DNA of 64,000 bases, taken from positions 1 to 64,000 of the forward strand of contig JAUSNX010000001.1 of assembly GCA_030656015.1 (NCBI GenBank), in the 5' to 3' direction. The notes below the pieces were generated by a model. It was not told the origin of the DNA. It saw only the letters and a program-made list of their open reading frames with translations, and made no database searches. Origin of the DNA: Methanobacteriaceae archaeon (GTDB lineage: Archaea; Methanobacteriota; Methanobacteria; Methanobacteriales; Methanobacteriaceae). Of the stretch, positions 1 to 7,850 are shown piece after piece. The translations under genes were made by a program, and so were the position numbers. The first letter of the stretch is position 1, and the number at the start of each line of letters is the position of its first letter.

Positions 1-1461
1 AGCAAATTCTAAACCTTCAGGCACCACATAGGTCATAACCACATTTTTAGCAGTGTCTGGTCCATGGTTACCCACTTTCAGCGTGTAAATTACAGTTTCA
101 CCAACTACGGGGTTGGTTTTATTGGGCGTTATGGTCAGATAAAGACTGGATTTAGGATTGATAATTACTTCCGTGTTTACGGCTTGTGCGTCAGTGGTGG
201 CCGTGATGTGTGCTATTCCTGCGGTTTCATCAGCGGTTAGTATGGCAGTGGCGATTCCTCCCGTGGTTTCTTTGTCTATGATTTTAGATCCTATACTCCC
301 TTTGTCTGTATTGAAGGTTACCGGACTTCCATCAGGTATATGTCCTGTTAGTGGATCCAATTGAGTAATAGTAGTTCCATTAAACAGATTATTGAAACTG
401 GCCGTAATTTGACTGGTTTCTCCATTGTTGATAATTGTTGGATTAGCCGCGATAGTCAGGTAAAGCCATGGATTGTAATCTACAGTACCACCAATTAGAG
501 TAGCAAAATCCGGGGTATTAGAACCCCACCAATTATACTGGGCGTCAAAGAGACCATCAAAATTGTATATGGTAGTTTGAGAATTATTAACTATTCTATT
601 AAAGTTTGCAGTTACGATACCAAAGGCATTGAAGATTCCACCACCTCGATTAAATCCACCTGCACCGGTTGAAAGGACATTATTTTGAATAGTAGATTGA
701 GTAACTATAACATTACCCTCGAAATTGTAGATTCCACCACCACTACCAAATCCAAAGTCACCGGTTGAAAGGACATTATTTTGAATAGTAGATTGATTAA
801 CTGTCACAGTACCAAAGGCATTGAAGATTCCACCACCACTACCAAATCCAAAGTCACCGGTTGAAAGGACATTATTTTGAATAGTAGATTGAGTAAGTGT
901 CACACTACCCCGGGAATTGTAGATTCCTCCACCGTAACTAGTTCCACCGTTACCGGTTGAAAGGACATTATTTTGAATAGTAGATTGAGTAAGTGTCACA
1001 GTACCCCAGAGATTACTGATTCCCCCACCAGTACTAAATCCATAGTCATCACTCGTTACATTTCCATTTTGTATGGTGAAATTGGTGATATTCACTGTTC
1101 CCGTGGTTATGGTGATTGGTCGGCCTGTATTGGTTCCGTCGATGATTGTTCCGCTTTGGCTTTGTCCAATTAGGTTCACATTTTTATTGATGGTTATGTG
1201 TTCATTGTAAGTTCCATCAGCCACATTCACTGTTCCACTGTCATCTACAGTGTTGGTTCCGTTTTGTATGGTTGCTTTGGGACCAATTGTTCCACCCATA
1301 GGTGTTGCGCTGGTACCATCCCAGGAATCGTTTCCTGATGATCCATTAACGTAGATGTTACTAGCTGCATTAGTAGTAGATATGGTTGTTAATGCTACAA
1401 AAAGCATTAAAGTCATGATTAGGATGATTTGGTAGTTGAATTTTATAGTTTTTGTTTTCAA
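1..1461 (-). CDS. Adhesin-like beta-helix surface protein, 3' end outside window
   Basis: Secreted cell-surface protein, probably an adhesin; function is inferred from the family only. I read it from a TTG at 1461, which lies at normal distance after a strong AAAGGAGGTG site and in frame with everything downstream. The N-terminus is a signal-peptide-like segment ending near NAAS. Next come the GNDSWDGT/ATIQNGTN start typical of right-handed beta-helix proteins, four near-identical STIQNNVLSTG repeats, the NWWGSN motif closing the helix, an invasin-like Ig domain (GHIPDGSPVTF, then a TADETAGIA motif) and the beginning of a DUF11 domain. About 487 codons are visible and the reading continues past base 1. 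The leader is shared with four other adhesin genes of the window. Confidence 0.9.
   Translation of the reverse strand, partial: MKTKTIKFNYQIILIMTLMLFVALTTISTTNAASNIYVNGSSGNDSWDGTSATPMGGTIGPKATIQNGTNTVDDSGTVNVADGTYNEHITINKNVNLIGQSQSGTIIDGTNTGRPITITTGTVNITNFTIQNGNVTSDDYGFSTGGGISNLWGTVTLTQSTIQNNVLSTGNGGTSYGGGIYNSRGSVTLTQSTIQNNVLSTGDFGFGSGGGIFNAFGTVTVNQSTIQNNVLSTGDFGFGSGGGIYNFEGNVIVTQSTIQNNVLSTGAGGFNRGGGIFNAFGIVTANFNRIVNNSQTTIYNFDGLFDAQYNWWGSNTPDFATLIGGTVDYNPWLYLTIAANPTIINNGETSQITASFNNLFNGTTITQLDPLTGHIPDGSPVTFNTDKGSIGSKIIDKETTGGIATAILTADETAGIAHITATTDAQAVNTEVIINPKSSLYLTITPNKTNPVVGETVIYTLKVGNHGPDTAKNVVMTYVVPEGLEFA
665..1060 (-). repeat. Four 96-bp tandem units inside the adhesin gene
   Basis: The string CCGGTTGAAAGG recurs at 665, 761, 857 and 953, an exact 96-bp period. 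Each unit encodes 32 residues around STIQNNVLSTG and GGGIYN. Neighbouring units are nearly identical in DNA, not only in protein, so the array can gain or lose beta-helix coils in frame. Confidence 0.85.
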
Positions 1462-1660
1462 CTTTTTTCACCTCCTTTATGCTTATTTTTTTTGATAAAA
1501 TAAATTATCAAAATTAAAATTATTATTCAAAATTTAAATAAATTTAATTTACTTAATTATGAATTTAAAGGAGGTGAAATGAGTTTAATAAAAAAATAAA
1601 AATTATAATTTCCCCTGTATATTTTATAGTATTAACAATTATTATAATTTTCTATTAAAA
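1462..1660 (-). promoter_or_regulatory. Promoter and structured leader of adhesin gene (anti-SD type)
   Basis: On the minus strand a TATA-like AATTATAATAATT lies near 1640-1652, followed by GGGGAAA (1612-1615 on the plus strand as CCCC) and then an anti-Shine-Dalgarno element. Bases 1566-1579 are an exact 14-nt inverted copy of 1466-1479, which contains the Shine-Dalgarno of the TTG start. Pairing of the two arms would bury the ribosome site. The predicted leader is about 160 nt long. The same order of elements precedes the genes starting at 3126, 29162, 33302 and 36072. Confidence 0.65.
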
Positions 1661-1683
1661 AAAGACATATCACATATTCAAAT

Positions 1684-1714
1684 TAAAGAAAAAAAGAAAA
1701 AAAGAAAAAAAAGG
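1684..1714 (-). terminator. Oligo-T termination region after adhesin gene
   Basis: The minus strand just after the stop codon at 1720 has several runs of seven or eight T separated by single C. Archaeal transcription ends at such T-rich tracts without needing a hairpin. Confidence 0.6.
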
Positions 1715-1719
1715 GTTTA

Positions 1720-3126
1720 TTATTTTTTACTACTTACCATCCCACCTATTACCATGAATAAGGCCAATATTAGGGCCATTAATGGCATTCCTGTGTGTTG
1801 CATAGGCACAGTTTCACCATTCACCGTACTGGAAGCTGATACCACAATATCTGCACTTGTAACCTGGCTATCAGTGGCTGCGGTCACTAGAGCAGTTCCA
1901 GATTCTGTGGCACGTAAAATGGCCGTGGCTACACCACCACTGGTGTATTTAGTAATTGATTTACTACCAACTTCCCCTAGATTGGTGGTAAACAGTACTG
2001 GGGTTCCATCAGGTATGTGGCCTAGTGCAGGGTTTAGCGATGTCACCATGTTGCCATCATAGAGATAGTTAAAACTGGCTATTAAAGAGACCTGGTCTCC
2101 TTTATTGACCTTGACCTGAGTAGGATTCAATTTCATGTAGATCCATGGAGTGTAGTCAATATTTCCAAAAACCAGATTGGCAAAATTGGGATTATTTGAT
2201 CCCCACCAGTTGTATTGAGCATCCACTAATTCCGGAGTCATTTCAGGTCCTGATTGTTTTGTTTCTTGTTGGCTAAGTTCTTGATAGACCGTGTAAGGAG
2301 TATTTCCCACAAATCGGTTGAAATTGATTTTATTGGAGGGGATTCCATTGTTATCATTGATTTCAGATTTTAAAAAATCACCACTAGTGATGTGTATGGC
2401 ACTGTTCACATTGTTGATAAAAGTATTTCCCACAATCTGGTAGGTACCATAGTAGTTGAATATAGCACCCCCTCCACTGTAGTGTTCTAGATCAGATAAG
2501 GCCTGATTGTGTGTAAAGGTACTGCCTTTTACAGTTAATTTACCCATCTTATTGAAGATAGCACCACCTGCATCAGCTTTGTTGCCAGTGAAGACGCAGT
2601 TTATGACATTAAGTGTAGTATGAGTAAATAAAGCACCCCCACCATCACCCACAGCCTCGTTATTAATAAAGGCACAGTTTTGCACGGTTAAAGTAGCATC
2701 ACTGGATATAGCTCCCCCCGAGTTACTGAGCTTACCATTCTTAAAGGTAATGTCCTTAATAACTACGGTTAGGTCATAATCAATATCAAATATCTGTGAG
2801 TTACCTAATGCATCAATGATGGTTGAATCTTTACCAGCACCCTGTAGGGTCAGGTTTTTGGAAATTTTTATATTTACGTCCTTACTGTCTCCTGGCCCGG
2901 ATTTATTATAAGTACCTGCTGCTAAGGTTACCACACCATTTTCTGCCACATTATGAATACCCACATTAATGGTTTGGACCGCCGTTTCCGGGGTAGCCCC
3001 ATCATTGGCATCATTACCATCGGGAGATACATATATCTGATTTGATTGTGGCGTGGCAGAAACTGCTCCAGAAAGAATAATGGCCATGATGAAAACAAAA
3101 GCCATGAGTATTATTTTTCTTTTCAC
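1720..3126 (-). CDS. Adhesin-like beta-helix protein with C-terminal membrane anchor
   Basis: Surface protein of 468 aa starting with GTG at 3126 behind AGGAGGTGAAAAA. Residues 1-25 form a signal peptide. The middle has polymorphic-membrane-protein-like repeats with GGAIF/GGALF motifs, which fold as a right-handed beta helix, closed by NWWGSN near residue 309. An invasin-like Ig domain (GHIPDGTPVLF) follows. The tail VPMQHTGMPL plus a hydrophobic stretch and SSKK resembles a cell-wall sorting or membrane-anchoring signal and is shared with three other adhesins in the window. It has one Ig domain and no DUF11 domain, so it is shorter than its relatives. Confidence 0.9.
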   Translation of the reverse strand: MKRKIILMAFVFIMAIILSGAVSATPQSNQIYVSPDGNDANDGATPETAVQTINVGIHNVAENGVVTLAAGTYNKSGPGDSKDVNIKISKNLTLQGAGKDSTIIDALGNSQIFDIDYDLTVVIKDITFKNGKLSNSGGAISSDATLTVQNCAFINNEAVGDGGGALFTHTTLNVINCVFTGNKADAGGAIFNKMGKLTVKGSTFTHNQALSDLEHYSGGGAIFNYYGTYQIVGNTFINNVNSAIHITSGDFLKSEINDNNGIPSNKINFNRFVGNTPYTVYQELSQQETKQSGPEMTPELVDAQYNWWGSNNPNFANLVFGNIDYTPWIYMKLNPTQVKVNKGDQVSLIASFNYLYDGNMVTSLNPALGHIPDGTPVLFTTNLGEVGSKSITKYTSGGVATAILRATESGTALVTAATDSQVTSADIVVSASSTVNGETVPMQHTGMPLMALILALFMVIGGMVSSKK

Positions 3127-3350
3127 TTTTTCACCTCCATTTACAATTAATTAAAAATTAATTCAAATATTAATCCAATAATCCCATTTAGTTACAGTGA
3201 TCGTCATTTATGAGATTATCAAATTATTTAGAGGAGAAAAATTTTAACTTAAAATAAAAACTAGTTAATTTCCCCCCATAGGATGTTAAAAGCCATCCAG
3301 TGAATAACTATTATGTTAAAGTAATACTTTATATTTTTCTATTTAAAAAT
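3127..3350 (-). promoter_or_regulatory. Promoter and structured leader of adhesin gene
   Basis: Minus strand: TATA-like AAATATAAAG near 3326-3340, a hairpin GGATG/CATCC (3281-3298), a G6 tract (3272-3277), TTTTCTCCTC (3231-3240) complementary to a Shine-Dalgarno, and finally AGGTG before the GTG. The element order matches the leaders at 1462, 29163, 33303 and 36073. Confidence 0.65.
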
Positions 3351-3399
3351 TGATTATTTATGACTATTAATTATATTAATTTTAAATAAAATAAATAAA

Positions 3400-3831
3400 T
3401 TATTTTTTCATAAAAGAAAGCTCCACACAATATGGTTCCAGATTTAAGGCCGCTTTTTTAAGTATTTCAATATCATAATTTCTTTCAATATTCAAAATAT
3501 ATTCTGGAACTTTTTGAGGAATTAAAACTTTATAGGCCTTAGCAGATTCCATAATTTTAAAATCAGAATTATTAAAGGCCACAATGGCCTGGAACCAGAT
3601 AGAAGTGTCAACTCCTTTCCTTTCCATAAATTTTTTTAACTCCAGAGTATTTCTAATAACCTGATGTGCGGGATTCTTTTTTATTTTATTGAACTTATTG
3701 TTTCTATGATAATACCATTGATTTCCTTTAATCAAGTATTTGCCAGAGTAATTTTTGGTCTCAATCACAAATATTCCATTGGGCTCATCCTTTGCCTTTG
3801 AGTTCATTCTGGGAAATAAATGACTGGGCAT
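3400..3831 (-). pseudogene. C-terminal part of a NERD-domain protein, probably a broken gene
   Basis: The 143-aa reading contains the NERD nuclease-related core GIFVIETKNYSGKY followed by KNPAHQVIRN. The first half of a normal NERD domain is absent; it usually holds a GE motif, an NDV segment and an IDHV motif before GIFVIETK. The reading overlaps the upstream ORF (3785-4153) by 47 bases in another frame. That ORF supplies the zinc ribbon and transmembrane segment often found N-terminal to NERD domains. The simplest explanation is one ancestral zinc-ribbon/TM/NERD gene that lost about 50 codons and went out of frame near 3790-3830. It may still be expressed as a fragment. Confidence 0.65.
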
Positions 3832-4153
3832 ATATGAGTAGGACCACTCCTATAAAGACAAATATTAAAAATAGAACATTCCTGAGAAATAAGGTAAGTA
3901 AAAATCCTAGAATAGATACTAATCCACCTATAATTTGAAAATTGCGACCTTTATCCTTATTTTCAAAGTATTGATTACTCATATCCTCAGTAAATGTATT
4001 TCCCGTAGCTATACTTTCCCTTTCATGAGGAGCGTAGTATTCTTCCAGATCTTCTACTTGTATTAGGGCCTGGCCACATTCACAAGTTGAGAATTCCTCT
4101 CCAGGTTCTACTTCGTAGTAGTGGTCGCATTGAGGGCAGATTAGGTAGTTCAT
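3785..4153 (-). CDS. Zinc-ribbon membrane protein, probable 5' part of the broken NERD gene
   Basis: A 122-aa reading starts with a zinc ribbon, CPQCDHYYEVEPGEEFSTCEC, with four cysteines near residues 6, 9, 28 and 30. A polar linker and two hydrophobic segments (about residues 74-110) follow. It ends in ELKGKG just where NERD domains usually begin. I read it as the front half of the gene whose rear half lies at 3400-3831. Alone it would be a small membrane protein of unknown role. Confidence 0.6.
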   Translation of the reverse strand: MNYLICPQCDHYYEVEPGEEFSTCECGQALIQVEDLEEYYAPHERESIATGNTFTEDMSNQYFENKDKGRNFQIIGGLVSILGFLLTLFLRNVLFLIFVFIGVVLLIYAQSFISQNELKGKG

Positions 4154-4226
4154 GGTGTTATTCCATTTTATGATTATTTTATTTATTCTAATTAATTAAT
4201 TATGTAATAAATTATTTTTAAGATCA

Positions 4227-4586
4227 TTAAAAGTTTCCCATTAATAAAAATGCTTTAATGGATTTTATTATTATTCCCATCCCGATTCCACAGATTAATC
4301 CTGTTAAAAATCTTAAGTTATTATTACTCAGCCGCATATTAATTAGCTGAGTAAAACCATCTATAAATGTTGGAATAATCATTAAAATTCCTATAAAAAT
4401 TAAATAAACCCTATAATCAATATAAAAGAAATATGCATAGGTGAAATATAAAAAAGAACCCAAATATATTCCTGTGCATCTAGAACAAACTGGAAAATAT
4501 GTATTTCTGATTTTAAAAGTCCTTTCAGGTATTCGATGGCATAAATATTTGAAAACCGAATCATTTTCTGACCGTTTTTTATTCAA
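4227..4586 (-). CDS. DUF2085 family membrane protein
   Basis: A 119-aa protein with the DUF2085 signature CHRIPERTFKIRNTYFPVCSRCTGIY near the N-terminus (the cysteines could bind a metal), then about three hydrophobic segments. The family is widespread in archaea and bacteria and has no established function. Translation seems to start at TTG 4586, shortly after a GGTGAT-type site. It stands alone between the zinc-ribbon gene and the PsbP-related gene. Confidence 0.8.
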   Translation of the reverse strand: MNKKRSENDSVFKYLCHRIPERTFKIRNTYFPVCSRCTGIYLGSFLYFTYAYFFYIDYRVYLIFIGILMIIPTFIDGFTQLINMRLSNNNLRFLTGLICGIGMGIIIKSIKAFLLMGNF

Positions 4587-4635
4587 TTACATCACCATCA
4601 TTTCAAGTTAAGATAAAAATGGATTCCACCATTAA

Positions 4636-4652
4636 TAAAAAAAGAAAAAAAA
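4636..4652 (-). terminator. Oligo-T terminator
   Basis: Minus-strand runs CCTTTTTTTTCTTTTTTT directly after the stop codon of the gene ending at 4658 fit an archaeal T-tract terminator. Confidence 0.55.
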
Positions 4653-4657
4653 GGTTT

Positions 4658-5383
4658 TTAAGTTGTTCGGAAGCTGTTAATAATTGTGTTCATATCACTA
4701 TCAATGGCAGCTAATGAACTAGTTGTAAACAGCAATTTGTAATATTTACCATTTTTTACAAAAATTATATTTGATTGATATCCAGAATTACCACTATTAG
4801 AATAGGAACTGTCAACCCGATAACCATCAACACCATCAATTTGGATACTTTTCTGGTCAACGACTACATTTGAGCTGTAAGGATTATTAACTACAATATC
4901 TTTCCAATATTCTAAATTTTCATCACTTTCTTCTACATATACACTTAAGAGACTATAATCTCCGGCGTCTGTTTCTAAAGATGCTACTCGATCTGCTGAT
5001 TCTTCTTCTGGAGTATATTCATTCCAATTATTAGGGTATTGAAAAGATATTCCTCCACCATTGAAAGTTTGTAAGGATGAAGATGTACTGGAACTAGTGG
5101 AAGGTGAACTTGTTGTGGATGTAGAAGTAGAATCTGTAGTTGCATCAGGTGCCATCATTCCACTAATTACCACTAATAAAATTACTCCAATACAACAAAG
5201 TCCTACAATACCAATTAAAGCTTTTACACCATTATTTTGTCTTTTAAACCAGTTTTTTTGTTCAGGTTCATGTTCTGAAACTTTATAAACATTTTTTAAA
5301 ACTCTTAATTCAGATCCACAATTTTTACAAAATTTTGATCCATCTTCATTTTCATGTCCACAATTCGAGCATGTTCTAGTCAT
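4658..5383 (-). CDS. Zinc-ribbon, one-TM protein with PsbP-related extracellular domain
   Basis: A 241-aa protein. Residues 1-27 are a zinc ribbon with two CxxC pairs (TCSNCGHE and KFCKNCGSE). A single transmembrane helix spans about residues 54-74, followed by a Ser/Thr-rich linker. From about residue 103 a PsbP-related domain begins with GGISFQYPNNWNEY and ends with NTIINSFRT. The topology predicts a cytoplasmic zinc ribbon and an external domain. PsbP-like domains of this kind are common in Methanobacterium and have no assigned role. A palindrome AATACATGTATT lies about 55 bp upstream (5437-5448) and could be an operator. Confidence 0.85.
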   Translation of the reverse strand: MTRTCSNCGHENEDGSKFCKNCGSELRVLKNVYKVSEHEPEQKNWFKRQNNGVKALIGIVGLCCIGVILLVVISGMMAPDATTDSTSTSTTSSPSTSSSTSSSLQTFNGGGISFQYPNNWNEYTPEEESADRVASLETDAGDYSLLSVYVEESDENLEYWKDIVVNNPYSSNVVVDQKSIQIDGVDGYRVDSSYSNSGNSGYQSNIIFVKNGKYYKLLFTTSSLAAIDSDMNTIINSFRTT

Positions 5384-5657
5384 ATTAACTCTCCCCCTAA
5401 TTTTAAACTAAATTTTGTTCTACCAATCCTTTTATTAATACATGTATTCTCACCAATGTTTATTCGGTCTCCTTCATCATTTACGTATTGATTAACTGTA
5501 CACTCCAATTAATTGACCCCCTCAAATTATTATTCTTTTTCTAATTATAGTGCATCTATAATATCATTTAATATTTACTATTTAATTATATAGAAAAACT
5601 ATATTAGTATAGTAAATAATAGAATTGTATATACTAATATAAACAGGGATGAAATAA

Positions 5658-6065
5658 ATGAGTTTTTCTAAAGAATATCCAGATAAATTTGAAATAAGAT
5701 ACAGTTGTTTTACTATTACACTATTCAATACCGTAATCTTTGAAGATAATAAAATACTATTTAATAGCTTTTATTCCAAGAACGAGTCTTTTCCAGACCA
5801 TAAACAATGGAAAAAATTCTGGGAAAAACTAGACCAATTTGATATCTGGAGCTGGGAGAAAAGCTATATTAATTTCAATATTATAGATGGCTGTGCCTGG
5901 TCCATTGACCTAACACATAATAATAAAAAAATCAAATCAAGTGGATCCAATGCCTGGCCAGAGAACTTTAAGGAATTTATTCGGGCCCTGGAGGATTTAA
6001 CAAGTTTTGATATAACTGAAAAAGTAGAAGAACCCCCTTTTGATTGGAGGGAGGATATTGTCTGA
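5658..6065 (+). CDS. Hypothetical protein, tryptophan-rich
   Basis: A 135-aa soluble protein with no family that I can name. It is rich in Trp and Phe (HKQWKKFWEKL, DIWSWEKSY, GCAWSIDL) and ends with a pattern SSGSNAWPENFKEFIRALEDL. Proteins with this layout occur sporadically in bacteria and archaea, some beside toxin genes, but no function can be claimed. A TATA-like TTGTATATACTA lies near 5626, and a weak GGGATGA precedes the ATG. Transcription is divergent from the PsbP-related gene. Confidence 0.7.
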   Translation: MSFSKEYPDKFEIRYSCFTITLFNTVIFEDNKILFNSFYSKNESFPDHKQWKKFWEKLDQFDIWSWEKSYINFNIIDGCAWSIDLTHNNKKIKSSGSNAWPENFKEFIRALEDLTSFDITEKVEEPPFDWREDIV

Positions 6066-6246
6066 AAGGCCATTATGGTATGGAAAACGGTTGAGTGAAA
6101 TGACTGAAGATGCCAGGTAAGAAGTTCACTGCATTTGTTTCATCGAAATTAAAATCCAATATAAATATAAAAGAAGTTTAGTTATCTATTATTCAGATGT
6201 TAAAGAATTTATGATACATGATTATTTGACTTGATGTGAATGAAAA

Positions 6247-6732
6247 TTAATTTAAAGGGATATAAACTTCTTCATCCTCCTTTGGTGTTATATCAATTTT
6301 TTCTATTTTTATATTTCTTTTCTTGCAAACCCATTCTAATGCACGGTCTCCTTCAACACATAATACAACCATTTCAATATCTTGAGGATTAAATTCTCGC
6401 TCAAACATATCATAACCAGCAATAACTTGACCAATAACGAATCGGTTAAGCTTCTTTTTAGTTTCTATTAATTGGACTGACTTATTAGAAACCCTATTTT
6501 TAAAATCATGATATGAGAACAGTTTTTTGCTATATATTTCATTTTTAGAGTTACTATTTTTTATGTTAATTGCATCTATCCTTCTTATTTTTGATTTTTT
6601 AGGCCATTTTCCATATGCGCTGTTTCCGACTGGAACTTCTAAAAAGAAAATTCCGGGATTATTTAAAGAATAATTAAATATTAATTTTTCTTCAAATGTT
6701 GCAGGTTCCCATTTTGCTCTTAAAACCGCCAT
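6247..6732 (-). CDS. PD-(D/E)XK nuclease-like protein
   Basis: A 161-aa protein. Residues 52-57 (IDAINI) and 87-104 contain D53, E90 and K92 in the arrangement D...ETK, followed by a helix with VIGQVIAGYDMF, where Q102 matches the conserved glutamine of many PD-(D/E)XK folds. The protein is likely a small nuclease or nuclease-like recognition protein. It is followed downstream by another PD-(D/E)XK-like gene's strand-mate at 6762-7676 (29-bp gap, same strand), so the two may be co-transcribed. Function is inferred from fold motifs only. Confidence 0.65.
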   Translation of the reverse strand: MAVLRAKWEPATFEEKLIFNYSLNNPGIFFLEVPVGNSAYGKWPKKSKIRRIDAINIKNSNSKNEIYSKKLFSYHDFKNRVSNKSVQLIETKKKLNRFVIGQVIAGYDMFEREFNPQDIEMVVLCVEGDRALEWVCKKRNIKIEKIDITPKEDEEVYIPLN

Positions 6733-6761
6733 AACTTTCCCTCAATAGGAATAAAATATAA

Positions 6762-7676
6762 TTAAGAAGAATTCGTTTTATAAGACTGGCCTACCAGGTA
6801 GATTAAATAATTCAAATCATCACCAGGTTGAATTTTTAATTCATAATCACCATTTCCATAATGGCCAATATTTGAAACATCTCGGCTCAATTCTTTAGGA
6901 TCATCAAGAGTTCCTTGACGCATATTAATCCAAATTTTAAGATAGTTTTTAATAAAATGAATATCCAGCACATTTCTACTGGCTTTAAATGCAATATAGA
7001 ATTTTTTAGGGTCGATTTCCAAGGATTCAAATTCAGATAACTTTTCTTTTAGTTCTTCATATAATTCAACAAGTTCAGGAGCTGTTCCAGACAGATGATC
7101 TTCCTCAGAATACTTTTTAACTTCCATTTCAACCGTTTCAATAACTTTATTTTTCGGACTAACCGTTTTTATGGAATTATTGGTTTCAGGGGATTTAATT
7201 TGATTATATAATATAGTTTCATTATCGTACTTGGTAGATTCCCATAATTCAAAGGCCATATCTTTGAATTCTATTGCTTTACGCTGATAAGTGGTAAATT
7301 GCGGAGCTACAAATATAACTCTTGACTGGGACCAGTCCACATCATTTCGACGCAGGTTTGTATCCATGCGCTCGTTGTACTCCAGTATAAATTCGGCCTT
7401 GTTATTTAGCAGAAGTGCCAGATAGGCATATCCCTGATCAATAACACTGAAATTGGCTCCACGTTTGTATTCAATTATTACAAATGAATTGGACTCATTA
7501 TCAAAGGCCAAAGTATCAATTCTCAGGTTATTTAATTGGAACTCTGATTTAACTAGCTTCAGGCCGAATATTTCATCAAGATTCTCTTCAGTGAGGTTTT
7601 GCAAGTCTCTTTCCAGTTTGAAGTCAAGTTTTCTGACTTTTTCCAGTTTATTGTTATTGATAGAGAATAATGGCAT
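6762..7676 (-). CDS. DUF5655-type protein with PD-(D/E)XK N-domain
   Basis: A 304-aa protein. Residues 40-90 carry the nuclease core: D54 in RIDTLAFD, then E69 and K71 in IIEYKRG, followed by VIDQGYAYLALL. The C-terminal half (about 190-300) matches DUF5655, with the KFYIAFKASRNVLDI and IHFIKNYLKIWINM segments. Such proteins often accompany restriction systems and may act on foreign DNA, but no reaction has been shown to my knowledge. It is the first gene of a likely pair with 6247-6732 and is divergent from the GmrSD-like gene. Confidence 0.75.
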   Translation of the reverse strand: MPLFSINNNKLEKVRKLDFKLERDLQNLTEENLDEIFGLKLVKSEFQLNNLRIDTLAFDNESNSFVIIEYKRGANFSVIDQGYAYLALLLNNKAEFILEYNERMDTNLRRNDVDWSQSRVIFVAPQFTTYQRKAIEFKDMAFELWESTKYDNETILYNQIKSPETNNSIKTVSPKNKVIETVEMEVKKYSEEDHLSGTAPELVELYEELKEKLSEFESLEIDPKKFYIAFKASRNVLDIHFIKNYLKIWINMRQGTLDDPKELSRDVSNIGHYGNGDYELKIQPGDDLNYLIYLVGQSYKTNSS

Positions 7677-7817
7677 GTTAATAAATAAATCAACACAGTT
7701 TATAATAATTTCTTTTTGATTAATCTAAAATCGAAATAATTTTTAAATTAATTTTCTATTATAGTAAATTTCTATAAATTCTATATTTGCCAAGTAATTG
7801 TGTAGAAAAAATTAAAA

Positions 7818-7850
7818 ACTTTTTTATACATCAAAGTAATTAATTATTTT
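7818..7850 (+). promoter_or_regulatory. TATA promoter for GmrSD-like gene, probably leaderless
   Basis: TTTTTATACATC at about 7818-7829 lies roughly 27 bp before the ATG at 7851 and no Shine-Dalgarno is visible. This is the geometry of a leaderless archaeal transcript. Confidence 0.5.

Noticed and set aside
1567-1600. Plus-strand AAAGGAGGTGAA directly before an ATG with a 6-codon ORF (MSLIKK)
   Set aside because: The same position holds an anti-SD element in four other adhesin leaders where no ATG follows. I read it as the complementary arm for the minus-strand gene.
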